Of a DNA stretch of 64,000 nt, positions 11,128 through 25,211 are shown in pieces. The notes under the pieces were generated by a model that ran no database searches, was not told where the DNA came from, and saw only the letters and a program-made list of their open reading frames with translations. Position 1 is the first letter of the stretch. Every line of letters starts with the position of its first letter. The DNA comes from Trichoplax adhaerens (Eukaryota; Placozoa; Uniplacotomia; Trichoplacea; Trichoplacidae), in contig NW_002060945.1 in NCBI RefSeq assembly GCF_000150275.1, positions 3,867,172 to 3,931,171 on the forward strand, given 5' to 3'. Both the position numbers and the translations under genes were made by a program.

Positions 11128-14100
11128 ATGGCTACAGAAGTTGATATCGATGATTCATTTTATAGGTAATAAATATTATCATGCATGGGTAAGAGATACA
11201 GTAGTTAAAGATACCTTACCGGTACAGTAGCAAGACCCTTCAAGCTCAATTATGGCATTCATAACGAACATCGCTGTGCAGTGATGCTTCAAAAGATGTT
11301 CAAGAAGAACACATCATTTCAATGATAGACTAGTTAGAACGATTTAATTTTACAGTAACAGTGAATAATTCAATACAGGCTATATATTATACGTGGTAGA
11401 CCATGTCATTTTACTGATGTCAATGCTGTAGGAATAGCTATTACTATATACGGTGTAAACCATTGACAGGTGTAAGTACTACTGTGCTCATTTTTCTCTA
11501 TTTTGATAATGACAGTCGACAAAGGTACATGTTGGGCGATCTTGCTATGCGCCAACTATCGAAGGCTAAGGTATTTCTTAGCGGTTTAGGAGGCCTTGGC
11601 GTTGAAATAGGTATAGCTTATGATGATAGTGTAAAATACTCGATCTATCATGACATTTCCTTGACTTAAGCATTCATTCTTGTTAATTATAATTAACTAT
11701 TATCAAAACATCATGGTGTCCTCTATGATATCGAAGCAAAAAATGTAACGTTGGCCGGTGTTAAGGTAAATTATTCCATAGCAATGAATTGCCGCATACC
11801 GTAATGTATCAGTCTTTGTAAAGAATGAAAGTCTTGCAGCCATAGGCAACTATTCTCTGCCATTTTAGCCACAAGTATTATCCTTATGTGCAGAGTTACT
11901 ATACTACTGTTTCCCTTTTTGGGAAGTAGTCTGATGGATAATTCTAAATGATTTGATACTACGGCTAAATCGTAACATCTAAATGTGGCAGGGTCTAACA
12001 CTTCACGATGTCAAAAACGCTTCTGTCTATGATCTTGGAACCCAATTCTATTTAAATACCGAAAACATTACAAAAATTGAGAATAGGTACGGTTTACTTA
12101 TGTGGAGTCAATATATCGATAATGATTAATTAAATTAATTCAACTAATTGACTAATTTGCTAGATACTCGTAAACGTAAATTCTTATCATACACTTATGT
12201 TGGATACAGAGCTAATAAGTTGTCATTTATTTTTATAATTAATTAATCATATCAAAAGTTATCAATATTCTATTCGTAAGTTGTTTTATGTCTTTCATTC
12301 GCACTGCCATCTTCTATTTTACAGAGCGAAGGCAAGTTTTCAAAGCATCTCTCAACTTAATCCACATGTTGTAGTGGATGTTTCAACTACTCCATTCAAT
12401 TGCGAAAGTGACCTATCGTTCTTATTACAATATCAATGTGTCGTTTTAACTGAAAGTCCGTTAGAGTTACAAGTTGTCGTAGATCAGTTTTGTCGATCGC
12501 AAGATCCACCTATTGCTGTAAGTATTGAGATATTCTACAGTTATCAAAAAATGAAATGGTGCTTCTAGCTGATAATATTTATTCTTAAATTAAATTATCT
12601 TGCATATAACTCGTCATTACTCCTCGCTTGCACAAATCAATTTTGAAATGCTAATGCATCTCTTTATTAGTTTATTTCAGCTGATGTATTTGGATTATTC
12701 TCCTTCTTATTTTGTGATTTTGGTGAGAGTTTTCAAGTTATTGATGGAGATGGAGAAGAGCCTGAAGAAATACTTCTATCCAACGTATCTAAAGTAGGGT
12801 TACTGATGACACTGAGATCTTATATCGTCAAATATACTATAATGCAATAATTTTACTTAAATTATTTAAATTAGGATAATCCTGCGGTAGTGAAGACAAT
12901 ATATGGCGTGCGTCATGGTCTAACAACTGGAGATTACGTAAAATTTCGTGAAATTAAAGGAATGACTGCATTAAATAATAGAATTGAACAAATAACAGGT
13001 ATTAGTCGGCAGTAATAATGTTAGTACTGTAGCATGGGTAAGTTCTCAAAATTTTTCTCGATTCTTGCTCTTTGTAGTGATCAGTCCGGACGAATTTACC
13101 ATTTGTGATACAACCTCCGACCAATTTGGGTCGTATGCCAACGGTGGTACATGTGTTCGCGTTAAGATACCGTTTAATGTGCAATTTGTAAGATTTAAGC
13201 AGTCGGCCATCTGAATGGATGTTTTTAACTTAGTCACGTTTGGATATCCTCACATTTTTGCTTTTCTATTTTAAATTTTGCTATAAAAGGAGGATCTATC
13301 AACGCAATTTAATAAACCTGATATTGCAATGACAGATTTTAGCAAGCCTGAGGTTCGTGATTCGAGAAACGAGGCCATCAATTTTGACTGGCAGCACTTA
13401 TTTTAGAGCATTCTATATTGTTTAGGTAAATTTGCAAAGTATAATTGCTTTAAGAGCCTTACATACCTTCAACGATGGCTATAAGCGAATGCCAAGGATA
13501 AGGTTTAACTGCAATGAATTTATGAATTATCTTTATCTAGCTATTGTTAATTTGCGTGTAGGCTTGCAATGACGTTTTTGTATTAGCGAACTATTAGTTA
13601 CTGTTTCTAAGGTTATTCATTAGTTGAAGTAAGGACCGTCATTCTAACATGAAGTAGCTTGATGAATTGGTTTAGATTTCAGTTTAAAAATGGGTGTTAT
13701 CAATTTAAATCTATAAAGGGACACTAAAGATGCTGAGCAAGTCATTAACATAGCACTGTCAATAATTGATAGCATGATTACAAAGGTATCATTTATATGC
13801 ATGGTGATTGATATTTATTTGATATGTAGTCAAATTGATGGAGAGGTTAATTATAATTGAAGATCGTTGAATTTACCTTTAGGTTGATAAATTAGATGTT
13901 GATATAGTTACACAGTTGGCGTACACTTGCCAGGGATGTTTTCAGCCATTAGTTGCAACCATGGGCGGCATTGTTGGCCAAGAAGTTCTTATTGCGCTAA
14001 CTAATAAATACGCACCTATAAAACAATGGGTACAACGTTTGTAACCATAAAGTCATTTTTTGCGGTATCTTCAAAACCTTATTGTTAAACTTATCACGCA

Positions 14101-17100
14101 GTTGTGCCTAGAAACTCAAAGTTTATTTGATGGAAGCAAAGACAATTCTATGTTTTTACCAAGGTATTATTGTAAACTTTTAATTTTAAAGTAGCAAAAA
14201 ATGTATTTAAGGTTTAATGAATGTTAATCCATTGCTTACTTTTAGAAATGATCGATATGATGGACTACGAATATGTATTGGAAATGATATTTGCGAGCGC
14301 TTGTCTAAGTTGAGGCTGTTTATGGTAAATGAGTATGACCTAATTCTTTAACTTAATAGTGCTATAGTACGTTTACACGATATATATTTGTAGCGTAGTA
14401 GTTATTGACTTTCATGCCTGTAAATGTATACGACATCCTATATATCTTTTACAGGTTGGGTGTGGAGCAATTGGATGTGAAATGTTAAAGAACTGTGCAC
14501 TAACAGGGATTGCTACTTCCGTAGATGGGCTAATGACAATAACTGATCATGATCTTATAGAAAAATCGAATCTAAATCGGCAATTTTTATTTAGAGAATC
14601 CCATATTCAGGTAGTTTAAATCACAATACAGTATGTTTCAGACTTCAGCTTAAGTACTTATATTAAATTAAGCAAACATGCGTATTATTTAGAAATCGAA
14701 GGCAGTTTGTTCTGCAGAGGTTACTCGAGTAATCAATCCAGGTTTGTCGTAAAGGACTCTGAATCATTTTGTGATATTTTATATTGCCGAAAATATCTGA
14801 CCTAGAGTTTTACGCTTTCTAAAACTCAGATATTCATATCGAGGCTCAGCAATTTCGAGGTACAATCCGTGAATTTGCGATTAAAATATGGCTGTCTATA
14901 TGGCTATTTTTCTAAGTGTGGCTAAAGTTTATAACATTTCTAATTAATATTTTTTTACTGTAGTTGGTCCTAGTACTGAAACGAGTGTTCACTGTGATTC
15001 ATTTTTTAAAACGTTACACGTCGTTGTAAATGCTCTTGATAATGTTGAAGCTAGACGATACATGGATGGGTAAGATTTGTAGTTCTGGCGCTTTATTACT
15101 ATTACAATGTTATGATTGTAGAAGTTAGTAATTACTGATTCCTGCTAAACTAATAGCCGTTGTGTAAGTAATCAGCGACCTCTACTAGATTCTGGAACGA
15201 CTGGCCCTAAAGGGCATGTCCAGGTAATTTTTATAGTTAAATAAGTCTAAGTATATTTATTTAATACTTTATGATCTTATCTGAGCTGATACTAAAACTA
15301 TTATAAATTTGTTCAGTATTTCATAATTGTCTGTACACTGTTAAGTTTTGATTGTTTTTCGATTCATGAAGGTTATCTTACCATTTGAAACAGAGACTTA
15401 CTCCGATCAGGTTACTGCAAGTTTTTGATTGATTAATTAATTTGAATTCGATGCTAATATCATGATGAAACTAATTCGTTGCGGTTATGGTATTATGTTA
15501 TGTCTCTAGCGTGATGCAAATGATGAGACTGTTATTCCTTATTGTACCTTAAAATCTTTCCCAGCACGTATTGAACATACTATTCAATGGGCAAGAGATA
15601 AGGTTAACCTGTTTAAGATAAAATTTATCACTTTGGTAATTATCTTCCGTCAATTTATTAATCTCTATTTTACTAAAAACATGCGCTTATACAGTTTGAA
15701 TCTTTTATGGTACATAAACCTTCTACTTATTCAAAATTTTGGTCAATTCATGGTCAACCAAATGAAATTATAGAGGTAATGTATGTTAACATCCATGTTA
15801 AATACGAATGAACTCCAAAGCCATTTACATGACCTGAAAACGAACCCAATATTGCTATTACCTCGTTATATGTGCAAGTATGTATTAAACCGCTACTACT
15901 CATTCTTAACAGAAACTTGAGAGAAACCAAAGTTTACAAGGGATCGTAGTAGTCGCGAAGCTGTTAAATAACAGGCTCCATACTTGGGAAGATTGTATCA
16001 GAATTGCCAGAATTAAATTCGAAAAGTATTTCAATCATAAGGTAAAGTATTTATATGGGTACCGGAGTTAATCTGGGCCTAGTTCCTTGTACGTCTTTGA
16101 GTTTAATTGTTTCTACTATTTTAGGCTCGTCAGTTGTTAGATGCGTTCCCACTAAGTGCAACCCTTTCTGATGGATGTAAGATATGATCCTTTATGCAAG
16201 AAACACACAATACAACTTTGTTACTCGAGTTCTTCATAAGCAATTTGTATTAATATATTTTATTTTCGTACGTGTAGCATTATTTTGGAGTTCTCCTAAA
16301 CGTCCTCCCGCTCCTCTACAATTTGATGTACATAACGAAACGTGAGTAATAAATTAGAAGCTATTTTGCAATTGTTCGTCTAATAAATGTACATTATTGT
16401 AGTCATATAGCATTTATTGAATCAACGGCTAGATTACTTGCAGATGTTTATGGCTTATCGTATAATCAACAGGTAATGAATATGTATAGGTGCATCCTGC
16501 TGTAGATCTTTTTGAGCTCTATATTTTTGCAGTTGCTGTTAATAATTTCACTTACTCTTGATGAACTTATAATTAATAGCTAGCGCGGATATCTATTCCT
16601 GCTATCGTTGCTGACACTGTTATTCCTGTATATACCAAATCAAATAAGGTTAGCATTAGATCGCTATAATGAGTACAGTTTATAAATATTCTTTTGTGCT
16701 GATATCAAAAGTAAAGGTATATTTTGGAATTTGTCTAGGAAATTGTTGTTGATGAATCGGTGAAGAAAGAGGAAATAACAAAAGTGGAGACGAAAATTGA
16801 AAAATATATTCATGATGTTGTCAGTTTTATAAAGAGCTCAGGATCCACTGAGAATCGTTCGTATTTTGTTAATTTTACGCTATTACGCACAACTATGAAA
16901 TATTTTATGTTCATGATATTATTCTCTTTTGATTATAATTATACATCGTTTCAGCTTCCGTAATACCTTCGCTGCATGTTCATCCATTTGAAAAAGACGA
17001 TGACGGAAATGGACATATTGACTTTATTACAGCAGCTTCTGTTAGTATCATCTCATGAAATTTACGATTTCAGTTGATGTACTACTATGCTTATAATTGT

Positions 17101-18810
17101 GCCTAATGACTTAACGCTATATCATTAATGGATAGTTTAGTATTTATAATATAGTCTATAAGTATTTCCACACTGTAGTTTTAAGAGAATAGTAATCTTG
17201 TCTGAAATTGTGATTTTGTGAAAATACAAATTGCTTCCTCAACTAAATTTATTTCGAAGTACTTTCAAGTAGCTTTATACGTATGCATAAAATCTGTATA
17301 AATTTTTATATTTGTTTAAAGCTATTTTAAATCTCTTAAAGAATCTTCGGGCTATGATGTATGGAATTGAAACTGTTGATAGACTAAAAACAAAAAGAAT
17401 TGCTGGAAAGATAGTGCCCGCTATTGCTACGACAACTGCTACCGTTGCTGGTTTAGTAAGCAATTATATGGATCGATAATTTGTAAATCAATTAATTGAA
17501 AAAGATATGATACCGTCACAACCAGCTTCGTGACAAAGATAACGTAAAATAAATCTCTAAATTACTATAGTCTCTGGGATTCAGTATCCCTTAACTAACT
17601 CACAAGAATTTAGACGCTTTTGTTTCTACGTTAAACAACAATAGAACTCTCTTATATTCAACTATCTGCCGAGCTTAAATACCCTTCGGCAGCTGCTATC
17701 ATGTATGAGTTATAACAGTTCATGAATTTAGTTCATATTGGATAGCTAAATTAATACAAAAATTAGTCATAATCTTAGACATGTACTGAACGATTCTAGA
17801 TAATTAGATTACAGTATGTCCATACACAGAATTATTTATAGTATCATCGATAATTAAATGTCTTCAGGATATTCATCACAAGCGTTACAAGACATAAGAC
17901 TATAATCAATTAGCATTAGTTACCTTATGAGAATTCTTACTACAGTACAACATAATTTACTGTAACAAAATAATAGCTACCGTAGTCCTTACTGTAAGTC
18001 ATTATTAGTTATCTCCATATATATATATGTTAACCACTAAATTTAGTCATTTACTCTTCACGGTGGTTCGTACCGTGACAGATACCGATAACTAATTCAT
18101 GTTAATGCTTAGGTTACGGCTGAATTAATCAAGATTGTAAGTCAATTACCTCTAAATGGCTATCGAAACGCGTTTATCAATTTGGCTATACCATTGGTAC
18201 TCCTATCAGAACCTGGACCTGCAAATAAAACAGCTATTAAGTAACTATTATAAATAATAGTTTTATATCATTAAGAAAATTTTAAAATCTTTAGTTAACG
18301 AAATGCAGATCATAAATGGATAATAAATATTCTAACGACTTGATAGTGACGATATTTCGTATACGTCGTGGGACCGATGGGATGTTGTAGGAGATGAATC
18401 TTTTACATTGTCACAGTTTATACAGTGGTTCAAGGTAATCTATGTAAATTATATAAAATTACTAAACTCATTATTAAGATGGTTTGTTCCTTTTAGGATC
18501 ATTATAAACTTACTGCTACGGCGGTCATGCATGGAGTTAAGATCATTTATATGGCCGTGATGCCTGGGCATGCTAAAAAAAGGGATCAAACGTAAGATAT
18601 GAATTTAGAACACTTTCTTTACGCAAAATTGATTTTAGATTGCGTGCAATATAGCGATTTTGTTTTTTTAACATGTATGTTATTCCTTCTAGGATGAAGA
18701 AATTATTAAAGTTGCAAAGTAGCGTAAAAAGTGTCGAGTTAACTGTTTCGTTTGAAGACAAGTATGGCGATTCCGTGACTACTCCTCCAATACGTTATAG
18801 TTTAAGTTAG
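11128..18810 (+). CDS. UBA6: Ubiquitin-like modifier-activating enzyme 6 (E1)
   Basis: I traced 34 exons from ATG 11128 to TAG 18810, all with consistent phases, giving 1017 residues (human UBA6 1052). E1 enzymes adenylate the ubiquitin C-terminus, hold it as a thioester on a cysteine and pass it to an E2; UBA6 activates ubiquitin and, in vertebrates, FAT10. Visible parts: first adenylation half with [12 protein letters not shown] (about residue 40); active adenylation domain with [10 protein letters not shown] (about 435) and [11 protein letters not shown]; catalytic cysteine about residue 595 in [11 protein letters not shown] (codon 15543-15545); [13 protein letters not shown] (about 820), [13 protein letters not shown], and a C-terminal ubiquitin-fold domain containing MPGHAKK and ending IRYSLS. 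The MPGHAK tail and the SRQRYMLGD start favour UBA6 over UBA1. Exon 28 to 29 (16856/16955) is the least certain junction. Convergent with LRRC28. Confidence 0.95.
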
Positions 18811-18947
18811 ATGGGTGCTTTTCAAAGGCCAAAACTTTCTTTGATCAGATTCATTAAAATATTATTTTATGACATGTTAATAAGTATTTGTGCAAATGGA
18901 GAGAAGTGGTATGTTCTGTCAGAACCCTGCATGTCTAAAATTTTGTA

Positions 18948-18953
18948 AATAAA
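18948..18953 (+). terminator. AATAAA polyadenylation signal, UBA6
   Basis: A canonical AATAAA lies 138 bp after the UBA6 stop. The rest of 18811-19341 is the shared 3' region between convergent UBA6 and LRRC28; I see no other gene in it. Confidence 0.6.
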
Positions 18954-19341
18954 GATTTAAGTATATGTCTGTTATATTTTTATTTTGCGTACATTTAAAT
19001 GTACTAATATATTGCTACTTCTGTTATAGAATTACAACAGCTTTAATTTTACCTATGCCACATTGCACCCTTAAATAGGTCTAACAAAGAAGAATTAAAA
19101 GCAGCACTTCATTCACTTCGAAATTTTATGGTTTTCTTTCGTTCTTTACATAGTAATCAACAGACTTTACTTATCATACAGATCAATGATACCATAAACG
19201 AACATAAATATTTCGGTGGATTCACCCCCCTATTCACAGATTTAGATCATTTACTTCTTTAAGCGAGATACAATCGTGCAAGGCATGAATTGATAATCTG
19301 TATTTGTTAGCGTCTGTATCTTTAAAATTTCTTTATCAAAA

Positions 19342-21759
19342 TTAAAATAATTTTGCACAGTTCCACGTACAAAACCCATAAACACAATTGCTATCCGACG
19401 GAATAATTACTGTGCCTTGCAAGTTGCGATTTTCGTTTGTGATTGACTCTAAGCTAGACAATTTAGCAAACCAGTGGCGATAAAATTTATTTCCACATTT
19501 CCAGCAGTGACCTTTGGCTTTCATATCTTTAAGAATTTGCTGTGGTAAGGGGGAGTCACGGCAGTTAAAAGCAGCGACGATATCTAGTGAAACACAGAAC
19601 TAATAATTCAAATATTGTCCTAGTATATAGTTGAGTAGTGGACTAAATAATGCATAGTGGGAGAGGTTAAACGTTATAATTAGATATTTGTGCCTCTTCT
19701 ACTCACCTTCATTTAGTGCCCTAATACTTAATTCTACTAGCGGCAGTACCTTTTGCGATTTATTAGTTATAACGTCACCATCATTCGAAATTACGACCGC
19801 ACGTTTATCTTGATCGTACAATTTAGATATGCATATATACAGTTAGAATGAAGTATTCACATCTGACTGATAGGAAAATACCTTCTTCCAAAGCTGGGGT
19901 TTACAATAATTTGTAATGTTGTAATCACTTATTTACAGCAAAAATAAAATTAAATTGAAGAATTTGCTTTTATTGTATGCGACTTACCGAGTACTATTTG
20001 CAACCTATCTTGAGTGTGTAGTTTTTCGTTACCACGAAGTGAGAAGTATTGAAGATTCTGTAGTTTGGCAATAGCTGCTGGTAGGTAGCTGAGCTGATTG
20101 TTATCGATAGTAATAACTGATAATGCTTTCATAGATGACATATCTGTTCCGAGGAGATAAAAAATATTTCCGTGACCGAGATTTAAGTTAATGGCAAAAC
20201 TACAAATTTGAAATTTGCGCAACTTTGACCTTTTCTTGTATCCATTGGCTAGTAAAACTTACCATGAGGCAATTCGGTAATTTTGTTACCAGACACAGAT
20301 AGATATTCTAATTTTGAAAGCATGATGATGCTGTTTGGTAGTCGTATCAAATCATTATATTCGGCAATTAAACAATCTAATTTATTACAATTTCCAAGTT
20401 CTTCCGGCAGTCTTCGTATTTGATTACTCGCTATATTTAAACTTTTTAATTGCTTAAGTTGGCCAATTTCTGTAATTCAATTAAGATATTGTGCACGTTG
20501 GGTTAGTCTATAACTTGTGTAAATTGTTTATTTATATGATTTCAATTTAATTTCATACTAAACATGTTTCATTAGCGTAATACTGCTATCGATAAGAATT
20601 ATCGAGTTATAAATACAGTAGGTCGTTTTTCATTCTGATGATATCGTAGATTATATTATCACTATAATTAATAATAATATGGGTAGCAACTAGTCAATGA
20701 TTACCTGACGGAAGATCATGCAATTTGTTTCTGTATAAGTTTAATCTTTGAAGTGAACCCATTTGCCCAATGTTAAGCGGTAAGCTTTGAAGTTGATTAC
20801 AACTTACATCTAAAGTTTGTAGATTGCGAAGATTTCCAATTTCTGTAAGAGTAATACATAGGGTATTATATGCTGTATAATTTATTTATGGAGTCTTAAA
20901 AGTTTCTAATAAGTTCTATGAGAATTGATAATGCTTACAAACCGGAAGGTAAAGCTGTTAGATAGTTTAAGGGTAGATATCTGGAAAAGAGCCCAGTGTT
21001 ATTATTGAGTTCAATAAACAAGTAACTTGAATGTTTAGCGAGTTGATATTACGGCGATTGTGGACTAATTCTTGCGATGATATTACAGTAAAATAATATT
21101 TTTGCTCATTACGTGAGGACGGAGGAGTTTACTCGCAGTAAAATATGAACAGTTTTAGCTTTTAGTGAGAAATACTTATGCAGCGGCAATAGTTAGAATT
21201 GAAAACAGAGAAGAAGCTTGACCAATTGTATATTATAAATTATTTAAAACATTATGGAATAATTTATTGCACTGTTTAGACTTACAATTGAACAAGTTGA
21301 TGAAGTAAACCAATTCTAGGTGTCTGTATGAAATTCGGTAATAATTTATTGATCATATCATGCCATCAATTAGTAAAGGATCAAATGTATCTGGGTAAGC
21401 TAAAGATTATGAATTTACTTAGCATTATAAATGATCTTTTTAAAGGTCTTACCAATTCAGTTAGTTGATTACACTTAAGATACATGGTTTTGATTATATG
21501 AAAATGTTTTTCTTGATATATTGATAGGGGTAGTCGTTCTAAGGCACAATAGTTGAGTTCGACGGTTTCTGTTTAAGAATTAAGTGAGAGTATCACAAAT
21601 AAAGTGAGAATCTAGTAAGGAGTTTCCGTGGGTAGTAGAACGAATTTACAATCGTATTATCGATTTTTAGTAGAATAGTACCGAGATGGCTAGCTCTTAG
21701 TAGCTCGATAAACTTTTTACAAGAGCACATAGATCTATACTGTCACCTGATGGTTCCAT
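19342..21759 (-). CDS. LRRC28: Leucine-rich repeat protein, LRRC28 orthologue
   Basis: Nine exons: 21759-21747, 21568-21453, 21323-21286, 20980-20943, 20842-20705, 20469-20263, 20143-19988, 19808-19707 and 19583-19342, total exactly 350 codons (349 residues; human LRRC28 is 367). About eight leucine-rich repeats (for example IGNLRNLQTLDVSCNQLQSL, residues about 25-240) are followed by a cysteine-bearing C-terminal domain with GHCWKCG and FCTWNCAKLF, which matches the GHCHRC...CC/CLQTF ending specific to LRRC28. The cellular role of LRRC28 is poorly known. The first coding exon is only 13 nt (ATG plus three codons and one base); it was chosen because it has a GTGACA donor and the right phase, and is the weakest part. 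The acceptor before 19808 has a poor pyrimidine tract. Palindrome cluster C lies 0.92 kb upstream. Confidence 0.88.
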
Positions 21760-22447
21760 GTTTTGATTCTTTCTTTGACATTCTAGGTCAATCGATATGC
21801 GCAAGCTAATGACCGTTGATGTATTTCTATTCAAGACTATATGTAACAACGACTCTTCTATGATACCTGAAGAGATATTCTCTCCAATGACGTAAAAGGT
21901 CTAAAGATTTCAACTGATATTTAAAGATCTATTTTATGATTACTAATCTTATTAGTTAATCTGAGGTATGCAATCCTTTCATTATTTATTTCAGCTTATT
22001 AACTTTCTCGATAACGTAGTACTACAGTATATTATTGATTTCCAGTTGTATGCCGTATATTTGATGTTGACTCAAGATGGCTACCTATCATGATCTTTTC
22101 TCACTAAAGTTGATAAAGTATTCGACTAAAATTAATTAATAGGTATTTATCTAGAAATAGTAATCACGTGAGGAATAGGAAAATGTCATGCGCAAAGCTC
22201 ATCACTATCTTCCAGCCGTATTGAATTCAGGCTGGAAAGACATTAGCGTAAATTAGACGGCCAGGCTAAAGACGTTGAATGTGGTAGTCAACCGATCTTC
22301 TTGGGGGATTATAGATTGTAGAATATCTTTGGTCTAATTTAAATTAATTTTATGCTTATTTACTGATACGGTGCATATTTTACAAGTTGTACTAGTGGTT
22401 GAGTTGTAAATAATGCATCTTTTAAACATTTCATATTCATCGTAGAG

Positions 22448-22483
22448 CTCTCTCTCTTTCTCTCTCTCTCTATATATATATAT
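22448..22483. repeat. (CT)n(AT)n microsatellite
   Basis: A run of CT dinucleotides passes directly into an AT run. It lies in the 1.9-kb interval 21760-23624 upstream of LRRC28, in which I find no gene. The same interval has a small hairpin (TTCCAGCC/GGCTGGAA, 22210-22237). Confidence 0.85.
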
Positions 22484-22679
22484 TAATTAGGAATCGTTAT
22501 AAAGTTAGCATAGGACAATATCTGTGGCAATAATAGAAATAGCTTATGTGAGTTAACTATTAATAGAACTGATTGCATGGCTATCCTGACATCCTGACAC
22601 ATATGTTAGTGGCAAGTGGGTAACGCTTTTCAATATGGCTCCGAAACGGTTATGAACCGGTACTGCCAGAAATTCGCTA

Positions 22680-22722
22680 CACTGTACATACTGTACTGTA
22701 CAGTACACTGTATAGTATTCTC
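22680..22722. repeat. Palindromic repeat cluster C
   Basis: A compact block of overlapping TACTGTAC/GTACAGTA palindromes, 0.92 kb upstream of the LRRC28 start and on its 5' side. A single further copy of the motif occurs near 23190. Confidence 0.8.
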
Positions 22723-23624
22723 TCAACGGGTCACTAACCGGCCAGCAAACATTCCATTATAGTAAATACGCTCTATTAATCATTATGTTGAATGCTTATA
22801 AGTTTAGTATTAGTAATATGTAGACGAAATACTACATCATGAATATGTATAAAGTTCTATGGGTATTATATGCACAAAAGAAGTAGAGCTAATCTATACG
22901 TATCATGTAACACTGTCTACGCGATTAACTTAGTGAAATAGTCCTATCTTTAATATAATTCGAATTAGTAACGATAAATGCATTTATATTATAATTAGTG
23001 AAGGATATTATTTCATCGATTTATTAATAAGGACTGAGACATCATATGATCTTTGCATGATGAATTTTTTGTAGCATAAGTAATATTAGTGACAAAGAAT
23101 ACGATGGATATTAATATCATACATTACATGTATAGGTTTCATGTCAGCATTTTTTATAAATGCGGTAGCTTTCTGAAAGGTATCCAATGTACTGTACTGT
23201 AAGTAATGTCATTGTAGTGTGGATTAGAATTGATTCAAGAAGTTTTTCAACAATATGTCTGCAAAAATTTGAGAATCTTTGATAGAAATAATACTACACA
23301 TGCAAGTACGGTATGTAGTAACGTCGTATGCATTCTAATCGCAGTTTTAGACAACGGGTATTGTATATGCCATGACTGTGTTAACGTGAGTAATCTATCG
23401 TCTAAGACTCGAATCTAAGTTTGGTTGATTAAAGAGTGCTTAGAGTTAGTTGCTTAGATAGTTAAGTCTACTTTAGAGGAAAGAATCCCGTTTAATTCTT
23501 GTGTTACAATCTCGGTTGTGACAAGAACGTACATTGCGTTTTCAACAGAAATGCACGAATAGGTAAGAGTTTATAAATATCCTCCTGAGATTATATTAAA
23601 CTAGCAAATTGCTAATATTAGCAG

Positions 23625-24768
23625 TTAGATTGCTTCGTAGCGTAAAAGACAACATTCTGTTGCCGGAACGTTTAATCTGCAGTCAAGGCCGGATATGCTG
23701 GAGTAAAAACGAACCAAATCATTTAAATTGTTAAAGTATGCAAATCCGTCCTGAAATAAAGAAGAAAAAAATAATTAGAAACTTTTGGATAGTTATGAAG
23801 ATAAATTTTAGTTTGTTATGTATATTCTTGTAAATTGCCATTATTCAGATGCTAGTGTTTGGAAATTATAGCTACTGAAGCTTATAAATGCGATAATAAA
23901 TGTTTTAAATATGGGATGAAGTCTTAAAGTGTAATTAATGTAGCTTCTTTACGTATGCATATCAACGGTATAAGAGATTAATTTTAATTGTCACTATATT
24001 GTTGATTTCAGTGACAATTTATACGAGTATTTTCTGATAGATAGTGACTGTATGTGGACTTTTTTATATTAATAGTTACAAATTTTTTACATTTATTTTC
24101 CTCAACTAACCTTTTCTTTATCAAATATTTCATAGCGCTGGAAACGTTTTCGATAGGTAATTTCATAGTCAATAATGCTAGCATTGAGGCTAGCACGACA
24201 TTCGGGATCGAAATTGGGTATAACTAATACACTTAGAATTAGGTGACCAAGATCAGTCTGGCTTTGTCGTATAACGAAAACGCCTCTGGTTTTGGCTTGA
24301 TGGAGAAAAGATACGGTATCAGACCTACAATATAGACGTATGTTTGAAATGATGAGAACTGGTGCTAATTTAATAAATATTAATTAGTAGGCATTTTATA
24401 CGGTATATACGTAATCATGGGATACCTACTATAATTGTTCACAAAGAAATTACAGAGGCAAGCAACAGGTTGTTTTAAGCTTACCAAGAGAAATCTAGTC
24501 TCAACCAACGTCTTGCTCCATCGTATAAAGATATATGGCTAAATTATAAATACAAAAACATTTGATAAAGATTTATAAAGGCACTGTAGTAACTGACTAG
24601 TTTATATTTATTTGATAAATATGCCAGAGCTATTAGATTGTTAATATCATTAGATTAAAGCATTTTTCACATGTAGGTTGATTTTTAATTTCATATTTTA
24701 ATTATATGCGGAGTGATAAACAATTTGTCACCTGTGGTGTGGCAAGAACAAACGTTGTTATCAGACAT
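23625..24768 (-). CDS. Small SH2-domain protein, 5' end uncertain
   Basis: Three exons join in phase: 24538-24485, 24324-24111 and 23750-23625 (TAA). They encode an SH2 domain almost alone: ARRWLRLDF at the start, GVFVIRQSQT holding the phosphotyrosine-binding arginine of the beta-B strand, HLILSV, then FAYFNNLNDLVRFYSS, the usual helix B, and a short tail ending LRYEAI. SH2 domains dock on phosphotyrosine in kinase signalling. The WLRL...GVFVIR pattern is closest in my memory to the RIN (Ras and Rab interactor) SH2 domain, but no VPS9 or RA domain follows, so it is not a full RIN. A candidate first exon, 24768-24732 (ATG, SDNNVCSCHTT, donor GTGACA), does not fit the phase of the next exon, so an exon is missing between them. 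It lies between LRRC28 and an unidentified gene on the same strand. Confidence 0.65.
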
Positions 24769-25205
24769 AATGACTTCTCAAAAACCTTTACATTTATTGA
24801 AGGCACTGTAATATCCTATATTACTAACATGACGGTAACAGCATTGATTTAAATTAAGCCATCGCCTTTTATGATAATAAATTGCGTACCATGATCTCTA
24901 GAGCAACGGTAAGTTGCATCATTGTTATCATTTTAGATAGTTTAGAGATATATGTGCGTATCCGCGGTAAATGTCAACTCGAATGTTCTAAATTCTATTT
25001 TAGAAATAAAATATTTTGCTGATACCGATACTGCAAACGTGGTCTAAATTTCAGATAGCGCCCGTTCGATGTGATATTTTAGCAGTATGAATAATCATAT
25101 TATTACCTTAGGAGAAGACTAACTTTTGAGTTCTTAAAAAGAGGTTAATGAGTTAATAAGTGTTTCAGTGATATTTTTTCATAATGATTTCATTAATAAA
25201 TTAGC

Positions 25206-25211
25206 TTTATT
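25206..25211 (-). terminator. AATAAA polyadenylation signal of the unidentified gene
   Basis: On the minus strand AATAAA follows the TAG stop (25214-25212) of the upstream gene immediately. This supports a true gene end here and separates that gene from the SH2 gene to its left. The interval 24769-25205 holds no other feature I can support. Confidence 0.55.

Noticed and set aside
14930-15230. Possible UBA1 rather than UBA6
   Set aside because: The N-terminal SRQRYMLGD, the MPGHAKK tail and the overall exon matches are closer to UBA6.
22210-22237. Hairpin TTCCAGCC/GGCTGGAA
   Set aside because: Only an 8-bp stem with a 12-base loop; expected by chance in a window of this size.
24008-24196. 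62-codon minus-strand frame starting MLASMLALL
   Set aside because: It overlaps the SH2 exon in another frame; the SH2 reading has phase continuity on both sides and a conserved domain.
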